Shown here: piece by piece, positions 35,326-44,251 of the stretch | Layout of the letters: each line of letters starts with the position of its first letter | How positions within the stretch are numbered: the first letter of the stretch is position 1 | Source: Bacillus sp. FJAT-22090 | GTDB taxonomy: Bacteria; Bacillota; Bacilli; Bacillales_A; Planococcaceae | Direction: 5' to 3' | Length of the DNA: 64,000 nucleotides | NCBI RefSeq assembly: GCF_001278755.1 | Contig: NZ_CP012601.1 | Location: 3,658,154-3,722,153, forward strand | Made by a program: the position numbers and the translations under genes | Notes under the pieces: model-generated | The model's database searches: none | Told to the model about the DNA's origin: nothing | Seen by the model: only the letters and a program-made list of their open reading frames with translations

Positions 35326-36271
35326 CAAAACAAAAATGATTATATTACTAGCTTTGGCAATAGTTTTTATAGTACTTTATTTGTTTCAAGGGTTGAATGG
35401 AAGCTATGATTATGCATTGCCACGTCGAGCTTTAAAGGTATTGGCGATGGGACTTACTGGAGTAGCGATTGCTTATTCTACGGTAATTTTCCAAACTATT
35501 ACACATAATCGAATATTAACTCCAAGTGTAATGGGTCTGGATTCATTATACATGTTAGTACAGACATGTATTTATTACTTCTTTGGTTCAATGTCGATTT
35601 TAGTTATAAACAAAAACTATAATTTCTTTATTTCTGTTATAGCAATGATCGGATTTGCTCTGTTACTTTATCGCTTTTTGTTCAACGCAGGGAAACGCCC
35701 AATCTATTTCTTGCTACTTGTAGGGATTATATTAGGAACATTTTTAGGAAGTATTACAACTTTCCTTCAAGTACTTATTGATCCAAACGAGTTTACAAGT
35801 TTACAAAATAAGATGTTTGCAAGTTTTAACAACGTAAACGGTGATTTAGTTTGGTTAGCGATGGTTATTATCGTCTTAGCCATCCTATATGGTTGGCGCA
35901 CGATTAGAGAGTTGGATGTAATGTCGCTAGGACGCGATAATGCTATTAATCTCGGTGTGGATTATGACAAAATAGTTAAAACGATGCTCGTACTATCAGC
36001 TGTTTTAATTGCTACTTCTACAGCGCTGGTTGGTCCTATTACATTCTTTGGCTTAATCGTCGCAAACTTATCGTACCAATTCTTCAACACATACAAGCAT
36101 TCGGTATTAATTACTGGAGCTAGCATAATGAGTTTAATAGCACTAATTGGAGGACAGTGGATTGTAGAACGTATATTTACATTTGATACAACACTGAGCG
36201 TAATAATTAACTTTCTCGGAGGAATTTACTTCATTTATTTATTACTAAAGGAGAGTCGAGCTACATCATGA
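35318..36271 (+). CDS. yclO: Petrobactin-type siderophore ABC permease (YclO)
   Basis: A 317-residue second FecCD-family permease, paired with YclN to form the membrane channel. Family stretches: RRALKVLAMGLTGVAIAYSTVIFQ near residue 30 and GPITFFGLIVANL near 240. The ATG at 35318 lies after AGGGGG and overlaps the end of yclN by 8 nt. The next gene overlaps its stop as ATGA. Confidence 0.9.
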   Translation: MRNKTKMIILLALAIVFIVLYLFQGLNGSYDYALPRRALKVLAMGLTGVAIAYSTVIFQTITHNRILTPSVMGLDSLYMLVQTCIYYFFGSMSILVINKNYNFFISVIAMIGFALLLYRFLFNAGKRPIYFLLLVGIILGTFLGSITTFLQVLIDPNEFTSLQNKMFASFNNVNGDLVWLAMVIIVLAILYGWRTIRELDVMSLGRDNAINLGVDYDKIVKTMLVLSAVLIATSTALVGPITFFGLIVANLSYQFFNTYKHSVLITGASIMSLIALIGGQWIVERIFTFDTTLSVIINFLGGIYFIYLLLKESRATS

Positions 36272-37029
36272 TACAAGTTAAAGAAGTAACAAAGTATTTT
36301 TCTAAAAAGCCAGTAGTGGATAACGTAAGTGTTAATATCCAGTCAGGAAAAATTACATCCTTTATCGGACCTAATGGTGCTGGAAAATCTACACTTTTAT
36401 CAATGGTTAGCCGCTTATTGGATGCAGACACAGGTGAAGTTCTACTAGATAAATCGAATGTTAGTAAATGGAAATCCGATGAGTTTTCTAAACGTGTATC
36501 CATATTAAAACAATCAAACTATATGAATGTACGCTTAACGATTCGTGAACTAGTGTCATTCGGCCGATTTCCTTATTCTAAAGGACGTTTAAATGCAGAA
36601 GACATGAAAATGGTCGACCAGGCTATTGAGTATATGAATTTAGCTGATATCGAGGATAGCTATTTAGATGAACTTTCTGGTGGTCAACGCCAACGCGCTT
36701 TTATCGCAATGGTTATTGCTCAAGATACGGAATACATCTTGCTAGATGAGCCATTAAATAATTTGGACATGAAGCATTCTGTACAAATTATGAAGATTCT
36801 TCGCAAGCTTGTAGAAGATCTAGGTAAAACGGTTGTCATCGTATTGCACGATATTAACTTTGCATCCGTGTATTCAGATTATATTGTCGCATTGAAGGAC
36901 GGTCGTGTGATCAAAGACGGTCCTACTCATGAAATTATTAACTCTGATGCACTAAAAGAAATTTATGACATGGATATTCCAATACAAGAAATGAATAGCT
37001 GTCGAATTTGTGTTTATTTTAATTCATAA
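36268..37029 (+). CDS. yclP: Siderophore ABC transporter ATPase (YclP)
   Basis: A 253-residue ATPase with Walker A GPNGAGKST, signature LSGGQRQRAFIAMV, Walker B YILLDEPLNNLD and H-loop VLHDIN. Sequence and position match YclP, which energises iron-siderophore uptake. Start overlaps the yclO stop by 4 nt with an AAAGGAGAG SD inside yclO. Confidence 0.92.
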   Translation: MIQVKEVTKYFSKKPVVDNVSVNIQSGKITSFIGPNGAGKSTLLSMVSRLLDADTGEVLLDKSNVSKWKSDEFSKRVSILKQSNYMNVRLTIRELVSFGRFPYSKGRLNAEDMKMVDQAIEYMNLADIEDSYLDELSGGQRQRAFIAMVIAQDTEYILLDEPLNNLDMKHSVQIMKILRKLVEDLGKTVVIVLHDINFASVYSDYIVALKDGRVIKDGPTHEIINSDALKEIYDMDIPIQEMNSCRICVYFNS

Positions 37030-37049
37030 GAAAAAGGAGCGTTTAATAG

Positions 37050-38039
37050 ATGAAAAACAAGAAATTTTTAGCGGTGATTTTCGCTATGCTAGTTCTATTA
37101 CTTGCAGCGTGTGGATCAAACGAAGATGCGTCAACTAAAGAAGAAGGTACTTCAGAAGAAAAAACAGGATCAAACGAAGCATCATCAGTTTTCCCATTAA
37201 CTATTCCTCAACCAGAGGGATATAAAGAAGTAACACTAGATAAAAAACCAGAAAATGTTGTTGTTTTTGACTATGGTTTTCTTGATACATTAGATGCACT
37301 AGGCGTTGATGTAACAGCTGTATCTCAAAGCAGCCTTCCTAAATACTTAAGCAAATATGCAGATGAAGCTGCATATAAAAATGCTGGAGCACTAAAAGAG
37401 CCAGACTTTGAAGCAATCAGCACGATGAATCCGGATGTAATTTTCATTTCTGGTCGTCAAGCAGACGCTTATGAAGAATTAAGTAAAATTGCTCCTACTG
37501 TTTATGTTGGAGTTGATACTACTGACTACATGAATTCATTCAAAGCTAATACTGAGTTAGCTGGTAAAATTTTCGGTAAAGAAGCAGAAGCAACAAAGGC
37601 ATTAGAAGAAATTGATGCAAAGGTTGCAGAAATGTCAGAGAAAACAAAAAGCATTGAAGAAAAGGCTTTAGTAGTTCTTGCATCTGAAGGTGAACTAAGT
37701 GCATATGGTCCAGGTTCACGTTTTGGAATAGTACATGACGTGTACGGCTTTAAAGCAGTTGATGAAAATTTAGAAGTTTCTACACATGGTCAAAATGTTT
37801 CATATGAATATGTGTTAGAGAAAAATCCAGATATCCTATTCGTAGTAGACCGTGATGCAGTTGCCTCTGAGGGTGAGTCTGGCACAAAAGCGGCGATTGA
37901 AAATGAAATCGTAAGCAAAACAAATGCTGTTAAAAACGGTAAAGTATATTATTTGGATCCAGAAGCTTGGTACTTAGCAGGTGGCGGTATTGAATCGGAA
38001 AATGCAAAAATTGATGCAGTCCTAGAGGCAATTAAATAA
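37050..38039 (+). CDS. yclQ: Siderophore-binding lipoprotein (YclQ)
   Basis: A 329-residue lipoprotein of the FecB/FhuD class. Signal peptide ends in the lipobox LLAAC; a Glu/Thr/Ser-rich linker follows; the binding domain begins near residue 45 (FPLTIPQPEGYKEVTL) and includes PENVVVFDYGFLDTLDALG and NPDVIFISGRQ. B. subtilis YclQ binds petrobactin, its precursors and catecholates. SD AAAGGAG is 13 nt from the yclP stop. Confidence 0.9.
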   Translation: MKNKKFLAVIFAMLVLLLAACGSNEDASTKEEGTSEEKTGSNEASSVFPLTIPQPEGYKEVTLDKKPENVVVFDYGFLDTLDALGVDVTAVSQSSLPKYLSKYADEAAYKNAGALKEPDFEAISTMNPDVIFISGRQADAYEELSKIAPTVYVGVDTTDYMNSFKANTELAGKIFGKEAEATKALEEIDAKVAEMSEKTKSIEEKALVVLASEGELSAYGPGSRFGIVHDVYGFKAVDENLEVSTHGQNVSYEYVLEKNPDILFVVDRDAVASEGESGTKAAIENEIVSKTNAVKNGKVYYLDPEAWYLAGGGIESENAKIDAVLEAIK

Positions 38040-38040
38040 T

Positions 38041-38349
38041 ATGTTTTACCAAATAAAACGGATGGTTATAAAAGAAGGTTTTTCGTCTAGTGTGGTAGAA
38101 CGTTTTCAAGGAGAAGGAAAACTTGAAAAGCAACCGGGCTTTGAAAAGTTAGAAGTTCTAGTGAAAAAAGTTCGCCGTGGGGAAGAAGAAGTCCTTGTAG
38201 TAGTAGGTTGGAGATCAGAAGAGGACTGGAAGAATTGGGAGAAGAGTCCCGAGCATATTGCTGGTCACAAAGCGAATATAGGAAAGCCAAAGCCTGATTA
38301 TATTATTGAATCCAGCCAAAATGTATATGAAGTAAAAGTAAGTAAATAA
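38041..38349 (+). CDS. IsdG/HmoA-like heme-degrading monooxygenase
   Basis: A 102-residue ferredoxin-like alpha+beta-barrel protein of the antibiotic biosynthesis monooxygenase/IsdG family. The motif IEKQPGF appears as LEKQPGFEKLEVL, and Trp66 and His76 sit where IsdG has its catalytic Trp and His. The N-terminal Asn of IsdG (residue 6-7) is replaced by Lys/Arg, so activity is uncertain. It starts 1 nt after yclQ, inside the Fur-controlled operon, which suggests iron release from heme alongside siderophore uptake. A strong terminator follows. Confidence 0.8.
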   Translation: MFYQIKRMVIKEGFSSSVVERFQGEGKLEKQPGFEKLEVLVKKVRRGEEEVLVVVGWRSEEDWKNWEKSPEHIAGHKANIGKPKPDYIIESSQNVYEVKVSK

Positions 38350-38353
38350 TTTG

Positions 38354-38390
38354 AAATCCACAAGGTACACGTACCTTGTGGATTTTTTTC
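38354..38390 (+). terminator. Terminator of the iron-uptake operon
   Basis: A 15-bp perfect stem (AAATCCACAAGGTAC / GTACCTTGTGGATTT) with a 2-nt apparent loop and a T-run, 4 nt after the last gene. Confidence 0.9.
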
Positions 38391-38520
38391 GGCAGAATCG
38401 ATCAATCTTCATGTTAAGTCGCTCCATAAACGAACCGAATTGCTCTATTAATTGGATGCTTATATTTTAATTGTACATAATATATTATCTAGCTTATACT
38501 TTTTGTTAGGAGGGGATTTT

Positions 38521-39126
38521 GTGAAAAAATGGTTTTATCCACTCGGAGTAGTTACTTTGGTAGGATTTGTCATGTTGTTTCTAAAAGTTTCAAAAGAAGA
38601 AATTATAGCAATTGATCATACAATGTCCGAACTTCTTGCAGGAAATGCTTTTATAACTTTATTTCATTATATTGGCGAAACAAAGTTTATTTTAGTAGCT
38701 ATGCTTCTATTAATTATCTATTTGTGGTTACATTCAAGAAATTATAGAGCTATGCTCTTTGTTTTATTTTCAGTAGGTGTAGGAAATGTGCTAAATCAAT
38801 TATTAAAAAAGTGGATTCAAAGAGAACGACCAGATGTTCCTCATCAATTAGAGACCTTTAGTTTTCCTTCCGGCCATGCAATGGTTGGTTTACTTTATGT
38901 ATTTACCATTACCTATTTATTGACAGAGCATCAGTCAAATAATAAAATCAAAATTTTTATGTGGATTTTGGCTGTTCTTCTTGCAATGATGATTGGTCTA
39001 TCCCGTATTGCAGAGAGTCGTCATTATGCTTCAGATGTGTTTGCTGGATGGATGGTAGGGTATACATGGTTTGTAGTGGTTGCCTTATGGTACGAATGGA
39101 GAAAAAAGAGTTTTAAAAAAGAATAG
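38521..39126 (+). CDS. PAP2-family membrane phosphatase
   Basis: A 201-residue PAP2 protein with about five helices. All three phosphatase motifs are present: KKWIQRERP (KX6RP), FPSGHAM (PSGH) and SRIAESRHYASD (SRX5HX3D). Such enzymes dephosphorylate lipids such as phosphatidylglycerol phosphate or undecaprenyl pyrophosphate; sequence alone does not decide. GTG at 38521 follows TTAGGAGGGG; the frame extends upstream without an SD. Confidence 0.88.
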   Translation: MKKWFYPLGVVTLVGFVMLFLKVSKEEIIAIDHTMSELLAGNAFITLFHYIGETKFILVAMLLLIIYLWLHSRNYRAMLFVLFSVGVGNVLNQLLKKWIQRERPDVPHQLETFSFPSGHAMVGLLYVFTITYLLTEHQSNNKIKIFMWILAVLLAMMIGLSRIAESRHYASDVFAGWMVGYTWFVVVALWYEWRKKSFKKE

Positions 39127-39194
39127 AAACAAGGGTCCTTTCCTTTATGGAGAGGATTTTTTAACTTGTAGAATAAAAAAAGGAGCAAATGTAT

Positions 39195-39848
39195 ATGTTT
39201 GAGCTACCAGATGAACTAGTTAAACTTGGTAAAAAGAGAATAGAAGGTTTTCCTGTAGAAGGTTTTGTTAAGGGGAGAGGGCCGCAAACCCCTACAATTA
39301 TGTTAATTGGGGAAGCGCCAGGAGAAAATGAGGCAGTTGAAGGTATACCTTTCATAGGAAGAGCAGGGAATGAATTAGCAAAATCACTTGCCACAATCAA
39401 CCTAACGAGAGATGAAGTATATATGACGAGTGCTGTAAGAAGCAGACCATATTTGTGGAAAGAGAAGAAAATGAGAAATGGGGAAATAACGAAAAGAAAA
39501 TATAATAGGCCACCTACTCAGCAGGAAATAATTGCTCACGCACCACTTCTCGATTTTGAATTAAAAAATATTTCCCCACTCGTTATTGTAACTTTAGGCA
39601 ATGTAGGACTCCAGCGTCTATTAGGAAAGGAAGCAAGGGTGTCAGAGATGCATGGCCAAATCATAAAACATCCAGTCCAACACCTTGCTTCACTAAAAGA
39701 AAGTGTATATAAATGGTCTACAGAGGAATATATTATAATGCCTACGTATCATCCAGCTGCAGTTTTTTACCGCCCATCTAATCGAGATATATTAGAAGAA
39801 GATTGGTTAAATATTGGAGAGTATATTAAAAAATCTACTGCATTTTAA
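39195..39848 (+). CDS. Uracil-DNA glycosylase family protein lacking Fe-S cysteines
   Basis: A 217-residue UDG-superfamily protein. Family-4-like motif A reads GEAPGENEAVEGIPFIGRAG (near residue 37) and motif B reads YHPAAVFY (near 190). NRPP and TSAVRSRP also fit. Canonical family 4 enzymes hold a 4Fe-4S cluster with four cysteines, but this protein contains no cysteine at all. It may be a cluster-less branch that still removes uracil, or it may have another base specificity. The ATG at 39195 is 9 nt after GGAG; ATG at 39189 is closer. Confidence 0.78.
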   Translation: MFELPDELVKLGKKRIEGFPVEGFVKGRGPQTPTIMLIGEAPGENEAVEGIPFIGRAGNELAKSLATINLTRDEVYMTSAVRSRPYLWKEKKMRNGEITKRKYNRPPTQQEIIAHAPLLDFELKNISPLVIVTLGNVGLQRLLGKEARVSEMHGQIIKHPVQHLASLKESVYKWSTEEYIIMPTYHPAAVFYRPSNRDILEEDWLNIGEYIKKSTAF

Positions 39849-39870
39849 TGTTTTCTTCAATTGAAAATTG

Positions 39871-39899
39871 TTGTGTCAAGGAAACTTAATGCGTATAAT
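39871..39899 (+). promoter_or_regulatory. Promoter of the ZIP transporter gene
   Basis: TTGTGT, 17 nt, TATAAT, ending 36 nt before the ATG at 39936. It supports that start over the in-frame codon at 39861. Confidence 0.55.
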
Positions 39900-39935
39900 A
39901 AAGTGGAAATCATTGATGAGAAAGAAGTTGGTACA

Positions 39936-40745
39936 ATGGAAGGCAATGTTGTTTTTGCACTATTACTTACATTGTTTGCGGGATTAGCAACAGGAATAGG
40001 CAGTTTGCTATCTTTGTTAACTTCTCGAACAAATACTAAATTTTTATCTGTTGCGTTAGGATTCTCGGCAGGTGTAATGATATATGTATCTTTAGTTGAA
40101 ATATTTGTGAAAGCAAAAGTTTCATTAGTAGCGGAGCTAGGCGAGAAAAATGGTTATTGGATGACCATTGTTGGTTTTTTTTGTGGGATGATTTTTATTG
40201 CGATTATTGACCGTTTATTACCTTCCCTTGGTAACCCACATGACGCTAAAAGTGTAGAAGATATGGATGTGACACCAACTAATGCTGAATACACAAAACT
40301 AATGAAAATGGGTATGTTTACTGCACTCGCCATCGGAATACACAACTTTCCAGAGGGAATTGCAACATTTGCTTCTGCGTTGCAAGATCCAAATCTAGGG
40401 ATTGCCATAGCGATAGCTGTAGCTATTCATAATATTCCAGAAGGGATTGCGGTTGCTGTTCCTATTTATTATGCGACTGGAAATCGTAAAAAAGCATTTA
40501 AATTATCATTTCTTTCGGGACTTGCAGAGCCTGTGGGTGCGTTTGTTGCATACTTAATATTAATGCCATTCTTAAACGGTGTAGTTTTCGGTGTAGTATT
40601 TGCCGCTGTTGCAGGAATTATGGTGTTTATTTCGTTAGATGAACTATTACCAGCTGCAAGAAAATACGATGAAGCGCATTCTTCTATTTACGGTGTCGTA
40701 GCTGGAATGCTTGTAATGGCACTTAGTCTAGTTTTAATGGCATAG
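39936..40745 (+). CDS. zupT: ZIP-family metal transporter ZupT
   Basis: A 269-residue ZIP transporter with about eight helices. The metal-site helices are clear: HNFPEGIATF (helix IV, near residue 150) and HNIPEGIAVAVPIYYATG (helix V, near 180). Family members import zinc and other divalent metals (iron, manganese, cobalt). Bacterial ZupT is 257 residues in E. coli. No Zur or Fur site is seen at the promoter. It ends at a bidirectional terminator shared with thrB. Confidence 0.9.
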   Translation: MEGNVVFALLLTLFAGLATGIGSLLSLLTSRTNTKFLSVALGFSAGVMIYVSLVEIFVKAKVSLVAELGEKNGYWMTIVGFFCGMIFIAIIDRLLPSLGNPHDAKSVEDMDVTPTNAEYTKLMKMGMFTALAIGIHNFPEGIATFASALQDPNLGIAIAIAVAIHNIPEGIAVAVPIYYATGNRKKAFKLSFLSGLAEPVGAFVAYLILMPFLNGVVFGVVFAAVAGIMVFISLDELLPAARKYDEAHSSIYGVVAGMLVMALSLVLMA

Positions 40746-40768
40746 AAAAGAAAATGTTTCAAATGTAT

Positions 40769-40815
40769 AAAGGCAGTGCAGTTCTCATTAAGAGAGAACC
40801 GCACTGCCTTTTTTA
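40769..40815. terminator. Bidirectional terminator overlapping the thrB 3' end
   Basis: An 18-bp stem (AAGGCAGTGC-GTTCTC against GAGAAC-GCACTGCCTT, one internal mismatch) with T-runs on both sides. On the minus strand one arm codes for the last ThrB residues and the thrB stop lies in the loop. Confidence 0.85.
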
Positions 40816-41711
40816 TTTTTTAATGCAACAATTCCTGTCCGATTGATTGACACTGGTACAAGTTGAAAGTTAGGGAATATACCACTTAACTTAGAGATAA
40901 AGTCTTCTTCTGTTCCTCTTTCCACCAAAGAGAGAAGGGTAGGTCCAGCTCCACTTATACAGGTTCCGTATGCACCGGCTTTTTTCGCAGCAATTTTAAT
41001 CTCTTTGCTTTCTGGAATAAGGTTTAGACGGTATGGTTCGTGGAATAAATCCTGTTCCATATACACACCAGCTTGTTCAAACGATTGAGATAGAAGAGCG
41101 GCTATTAATAAATTTGCAGCAGCACTTGCTTGTGCTGCAATTTTACGTGTATAAGTTTCAGGCAAGGCATTTCTTGCTTTTTCTGTTTTTAATTCAAAGT
41201 TTGGAATGAACAAAACAAAAGCAGCACCAATATTGGCTGTATGAAATACGTGAATTTCTCCATTTTCAGCACAAGAAGAAATAGTAAAGCCACCGAAAAT
41301 AGAGGCAGCTGCATTGTCAGGATGTCCTTCCATTGACGTTGCTACTTTTAGCTTGTCTTGTGAAGTAAGCTGAAGATCGAGCACTTGGTTAGCGACTTCT
41401 ATTCCAGCCACAATCGCAGAAGCACTACTCCCCATCCCGCGAGCGAGGGGGATTTCACTTTTGACTTCTAAGTGGCAGGCAGGTAATTCTAATCCGTGTA
41501 TTTGTGCAGTTTTTTGTGCAGCTTGCATGATTAAATGATTTTGTGGATCTGGTACTTCTGGAAGATTATCTGTTAAATTATCAATCTTCCATTTCTCAGA
41601 AACTTCCACGTCTACTTCTAAGTATTTATCCAATGCTATTCCTATTGAATCAAAACCGGGGCCTAAGTTAGCGGTGCTTGCAGGTATTAAAATGGACCAT
41701 TTGTTACTCAT
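40788..41711 (-). CDS. thrB: Homoserine kinase
   Basis: A 307-residue GHMP-family kinase that phosphorylates homoserine in threonine synthesis. The ATP-binding motif [13 protein letters not shown] lies near residue 85; [15 protein letters not shown] at the N-terminus and GISGAGPT-like ([12 protein letters not shown]) near 260 complete the set. It overlaps thrC by 4 nt. Its last codons form part of the transcription terminator. Confidence 0.94.
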   Translation of the reverse strand: MSNKWSILIPASTANLGPGFDSIGIALDKYLEVDVEVSEKWKIDNLTDNLPEVPDPQNHLIMQAAQKTAQIHGLELPACHLEVKSEIPLARGMGSSASAIVAGIEVANQVLDLQLTSQDKLKVATSMEGHPDNAAASIFGGFTISSCAENGEIHVFHTANIGAAFVLFIPNFELKTEKARNALPETYTRKIAAQASAAANLLIAALLSQSFEQAGVYMEQDLFHEPYRLNLIPESKEIKIAAKKAGAYGTCISGAGPTLLSLVERGTEEDFISKLSGIFPNFQLVPVSINRTGIVALKNKKGSAVLS

Positions 41712-42763
41712 AAAACTCCCTCAATGTATTGACGAATTTCTTCCTCGTCATTTTTTAATGAAACTAACTCAACTGTAGATACATTCATCGCTGTATCTGG
41801 ATCTTTTAAACCGTTACCAGTAAAAACAGTAACCACTTTACTTCCTGCGGAGATTTTTCCACTTTTCACTGATTTAATAACTCCTGCTAAAGAAGCAGCA
41901 GATCCAGGCTCTACAAATATCCCTTCGCGATTAGCGATTAATTGATAAGCGTTTAGAATTTCTTCGTCTGTGACAGAATCAATAATACCACCAGATTCGT
42001 CTCGTGCCGCTTCAGCTAAAGACCAGCTTGCAGGATTCCCAATACGAATCGCTGTTGCAACTGTTTCTGGATTAGCAATTGGAGCACCTTGAACGATTGC
42101 AGCAGAGCCTTCAGCTTCAAAACCGAACATTTTAGGTAGACCTGATTGTTTTACTTCATTATATTCTTTGAAGCCTTTCCAATAAGCGCTTATGTTACCG
42201 GCATTTCCAACTGGAATACACAGAAAGTCAGGTGAAGAGCCTAAAGTGTCGACAATTTCAAAAGCAGCTGTTTTTTGACCTTCTATTCTATATGGATTGA
42301 CAGAGTTAACTAAAGCGACGGGTGATGTTTCACTAACTTTCCTAACAATTTGTAGTGCATCATCAAAGTTCCCGTCAATTTCAATTATTTTAGCTCCATA
42401 CATACATGCCTGAGCTAATTTACCAAGTGCGACTTTTCCTTTTGGGATGACGACAATCGATTTTATTCCTGCACGAGCAGCGTATGCTGATGCAGCTGCC
42501 GATGTATTTCCTGTAGATGCACAAATGACACATTCACTGCCATCTTCAATTGCTTTAGCAACAGCGAAAACCATACCTCGGTCTTTAAATGATCCAGTAG
42601 GATTTGCACCTTCTACTTTTCCGTAAAGTTCAATACCGAGTTCTTTTGACAAGTTATTTAATTTTATAAGAGGCGTATTTCCCTCGTGTAATGTTAAATT
42701 TGGTGTTTTATCTGTTACAGGTAAAAACTCTTTGTATTCTTCGATTAAACCTTGCCAAGCCAT
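41708..42763 (-). CDS. thrC: Threonine synthase
   Basis: A 351-residue PLP enzyme converting O-phosphohomoserine to threonine. The PLP lysine is in GSFKDRGM near residue 60; [17 protein letters not shown] and [14 protein letters not shown] bind substrate and phosphate. The length fits the short Bacillus-type ThrC. It heads a thrC-thrB operon; homoserine dehydrogenase (hom), usually the first gene in Bacillus, is not present here. Confidence 0.94.
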   Translation of the reverse strand: MAWQGLIEEYKEFLPVTDKTPNLTLHEGNTPLIKLNNLSKELGIELYGKVEGANPTGSFKDRGMVFAVAKAIEDGSECVICASTGNTSAAASAYAARAGIKSIVVIPKGKVALGKLAQACMYGAKIIEIDGNFDDALQIVRKVSETSPVALVNSVNPYRIEGQKTAAFEIVDTLGSSPDFLCIPVGNAGNISAYWKGFKEYNEVKQSGLPKMFGFEAEGSAAIVQGAPIANPETVATAIRIGNPASWSLAEAARDESGGIIDSVTDEEILNAYQLIANREGIFVEPGSAASLAGVIKSVKSGKISAGSKVVTVFTGNGLKDPDTAMNVSTVELVSLKNDEEEIRQYIEGVL

Positions 42764-42860
42764 GTTGTGTTCCGCCTCTCTGTTCTTCTTGAATAAACAT
42801 ATGTATTTGTATAAAGGACATTTTACCTTAATAAAGCTTAAAAAACAAGATAAACTTTCT

Positions 42861-42889
42861 ATTGAAAGTTTGCTAAACGAGCATTATAC
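42861..42889 (+). promoter_or_regulatory. Sigma-A promoter of the NiaP-like gene
   Basis: TTGAAA, 17 nt, TATACT, about 50 nt before the start codon. Confidence 0.6.
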
Positions 42890-42910
42890 TAATCATGTAA
42901 ACAAAAAACA

Positions 42911-42930
42911 TTACAGGTGTAAAGACAGGA
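42911..42930 (+). promoter_or_regulatory. Candidate operator near niaP start
   Basis: TTACAGGTGTAAAGACAGGA, in the predicted 5' untranslated leader, contains ACAGGTGT and GACAGG. It resembles my memory of NiaR (YrxA) sites upstream of niacin transporter genes, but I could not check the consensus. Confidence 0.3.
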
Positions 42931-42937
42931 GAAGGAA

Positions 42938-44149
42938 ATGGCTACTATAAAGGAACACAAACCCCTATCAAAAAATAAATTACTTGGCATTGCGGGTCTT
43001 GCTTGGATGTTTGATGCAATGGATGTAGGAATTCTATCCTTTGTTATTGCAGCGCTTGCTACCGAATGGAGTTTGACTCCTGGTGAGATGGGCTGGATTG
43101 GAAGTATAAATTCAATAGGGATGGCTGTTGGTGCATTGGTATTTGGAGTACTTGCAGATAAAGTAGGTCGTAAAAAAGTATTTATGATTACATTGGTCTT
43201 GTTCTCTGTGGCAGGGGGTTTATCAGCTCTCACCACTACATTGGCTGCATTTTTAATTCTACGATTTTTTGTTGGAATGGGGCTAGGAGGAGAATTACCG
43301 GTTGCATCCACGCTTGTTTCTGAAAGTGTCGAAGCAAAAGAACGAGGTAGAGTAGTAGTATTACTTGAAAGTTTTTGGGCAGCGGGCTGGCTTTTATCAG
43401 CACTAATTTCTTACTTTATAATTTTAAATTACGGTTGGAGAATAGGTTTAATTATTACGGCACTACCAGCGTTTTATGCAATTTATTTACGTTTAAAGTT
43501 ACCAGACTCTCCGCGTTTTGTATCAAATGAAACACAATCAAGATCAATTATGCAAAATATGAAAGATGTATGGTCGAAAAAATATGCAAAAAGAACACTC
43601 ATGCTTTGGATTGTCTGGTTTATGGTAGTCTTTTCGTATTATGGAATGTTCTTATGGTTACCAAGTGTAATGGTAATGAAGGGATTCGATTTGATAAAAA
43701 GTTTTGAATATGTATTAATAATGACTCTTGCTCAATTACCTGGCTACTTTACAGCTGCTTGGTTAATTGAAAAGGCAGGTCGTAAATTTGTACTGATAAC
43801 GTTTTTACTAGGAACAGCAGCGAGTGCACTAGTTTTTGGTTCCGCTGATTCAACAGCTATATTAATCATTTCAGGTATGCTCCTTTCATTTTTTAACTTA
43901 GGAGCTTGGGGTGCTTTGTATGCTTATTCACCAGAACAATACCCTACAGTAATTCGCGGAACTGGTTCCGGAATGGCTGCATCCGTTGGGCGTATTGGCG
44001 GGATTTTAGGACCTTTGTTGGTTGGTACTCTTGTAACTGCTGGATACGACATTGGTTTTATCTTTGGCATTTTCTGTGTGGCCATAGTAATTGGCGTTTT
44101 AGCAGTACTCTTCCTTGGTACAGAAACAAAACAATTGGAATTAGACTAA
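42938..44149 (+). CDS. niaP: MFS transporter, NiaP (YceI)-like niacin importer
   Basis: A 403-residue major facilitator of the sugar/aromatic-acid group. It begins with WMFDAMDVGILSFVIAAL, the characteristic helix-1 motif with acidic residues, followed by motif A GVLADKVGRKK and, in the C-half, SPEQYPTVIRGTGSG. Length and sequence resemble B. subtilis NiaP/YceI (400 residues), which takes up nicotinate. The assignment to niacin is by resemblance, with some support from the possible NiaR site. SD AGGAGAAGG is present. Confidence 0.75.
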   Translation: MATIKEHKPLSKNKLLGIAGLAWMFDAMDVGILSFVIAALATEWSLTPGEMGWIGSINSIGMAVGALVFGVLADKVGRKKVFMITLVLFSVAGGLSALTTTLAAFLILRFFVGMGLGGELPVASTLVSESVEAKERGRVVVLLESFWAAGWLLSALISYFIILNYGWRIGLIITALPAFYAIYLRLKLPDSPRFVSNETQSRSIMQNMKDVWSKKYAKRTLMLWIVWFMVVFSYYGMFLWLPSVMVMKGFDLIKSFEYVLIMTLAQLPGYFTAAWLIEKAGRKFVLITFLLGTAASALVFGSADSTAILIISGMLLSFFNLGAWGALYAYSPEQYPTVIRGTGSGMAASVGRIGGILGPLLVGTLVTAGYDIGFIFGIFCVAIVIGVLAVLFLGTETKQLELD

Positions 44150-44157
44150 CTAAATAG

Positions 44158-44195
44158 ATAAAACCTGTTCCTTAAATGGAGCAGGTTTTATTTTG
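44158..44195 (+). terminator. Rho-independent terminator
   Basis: Stem AAAACCTG.../...CAGGTTTT with inner TTCC/GGAG pairing, then ATTTTGTTT. Confidence 0.8.
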
Positions 44196-44251
44196 TTTCA
44201 TTCCCAATAACATAGTAAAATGAAAGAATGGAACTACGGGAGGTGCAGGAC

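Noticed and set aside
43906-44157. 83-residue frame overlapping the end of the NiaP-like gene
   Set aside because: Same-strand shadow in another frame with no SD and Cys/Trp-rich composition typical of out-of-frame reading.
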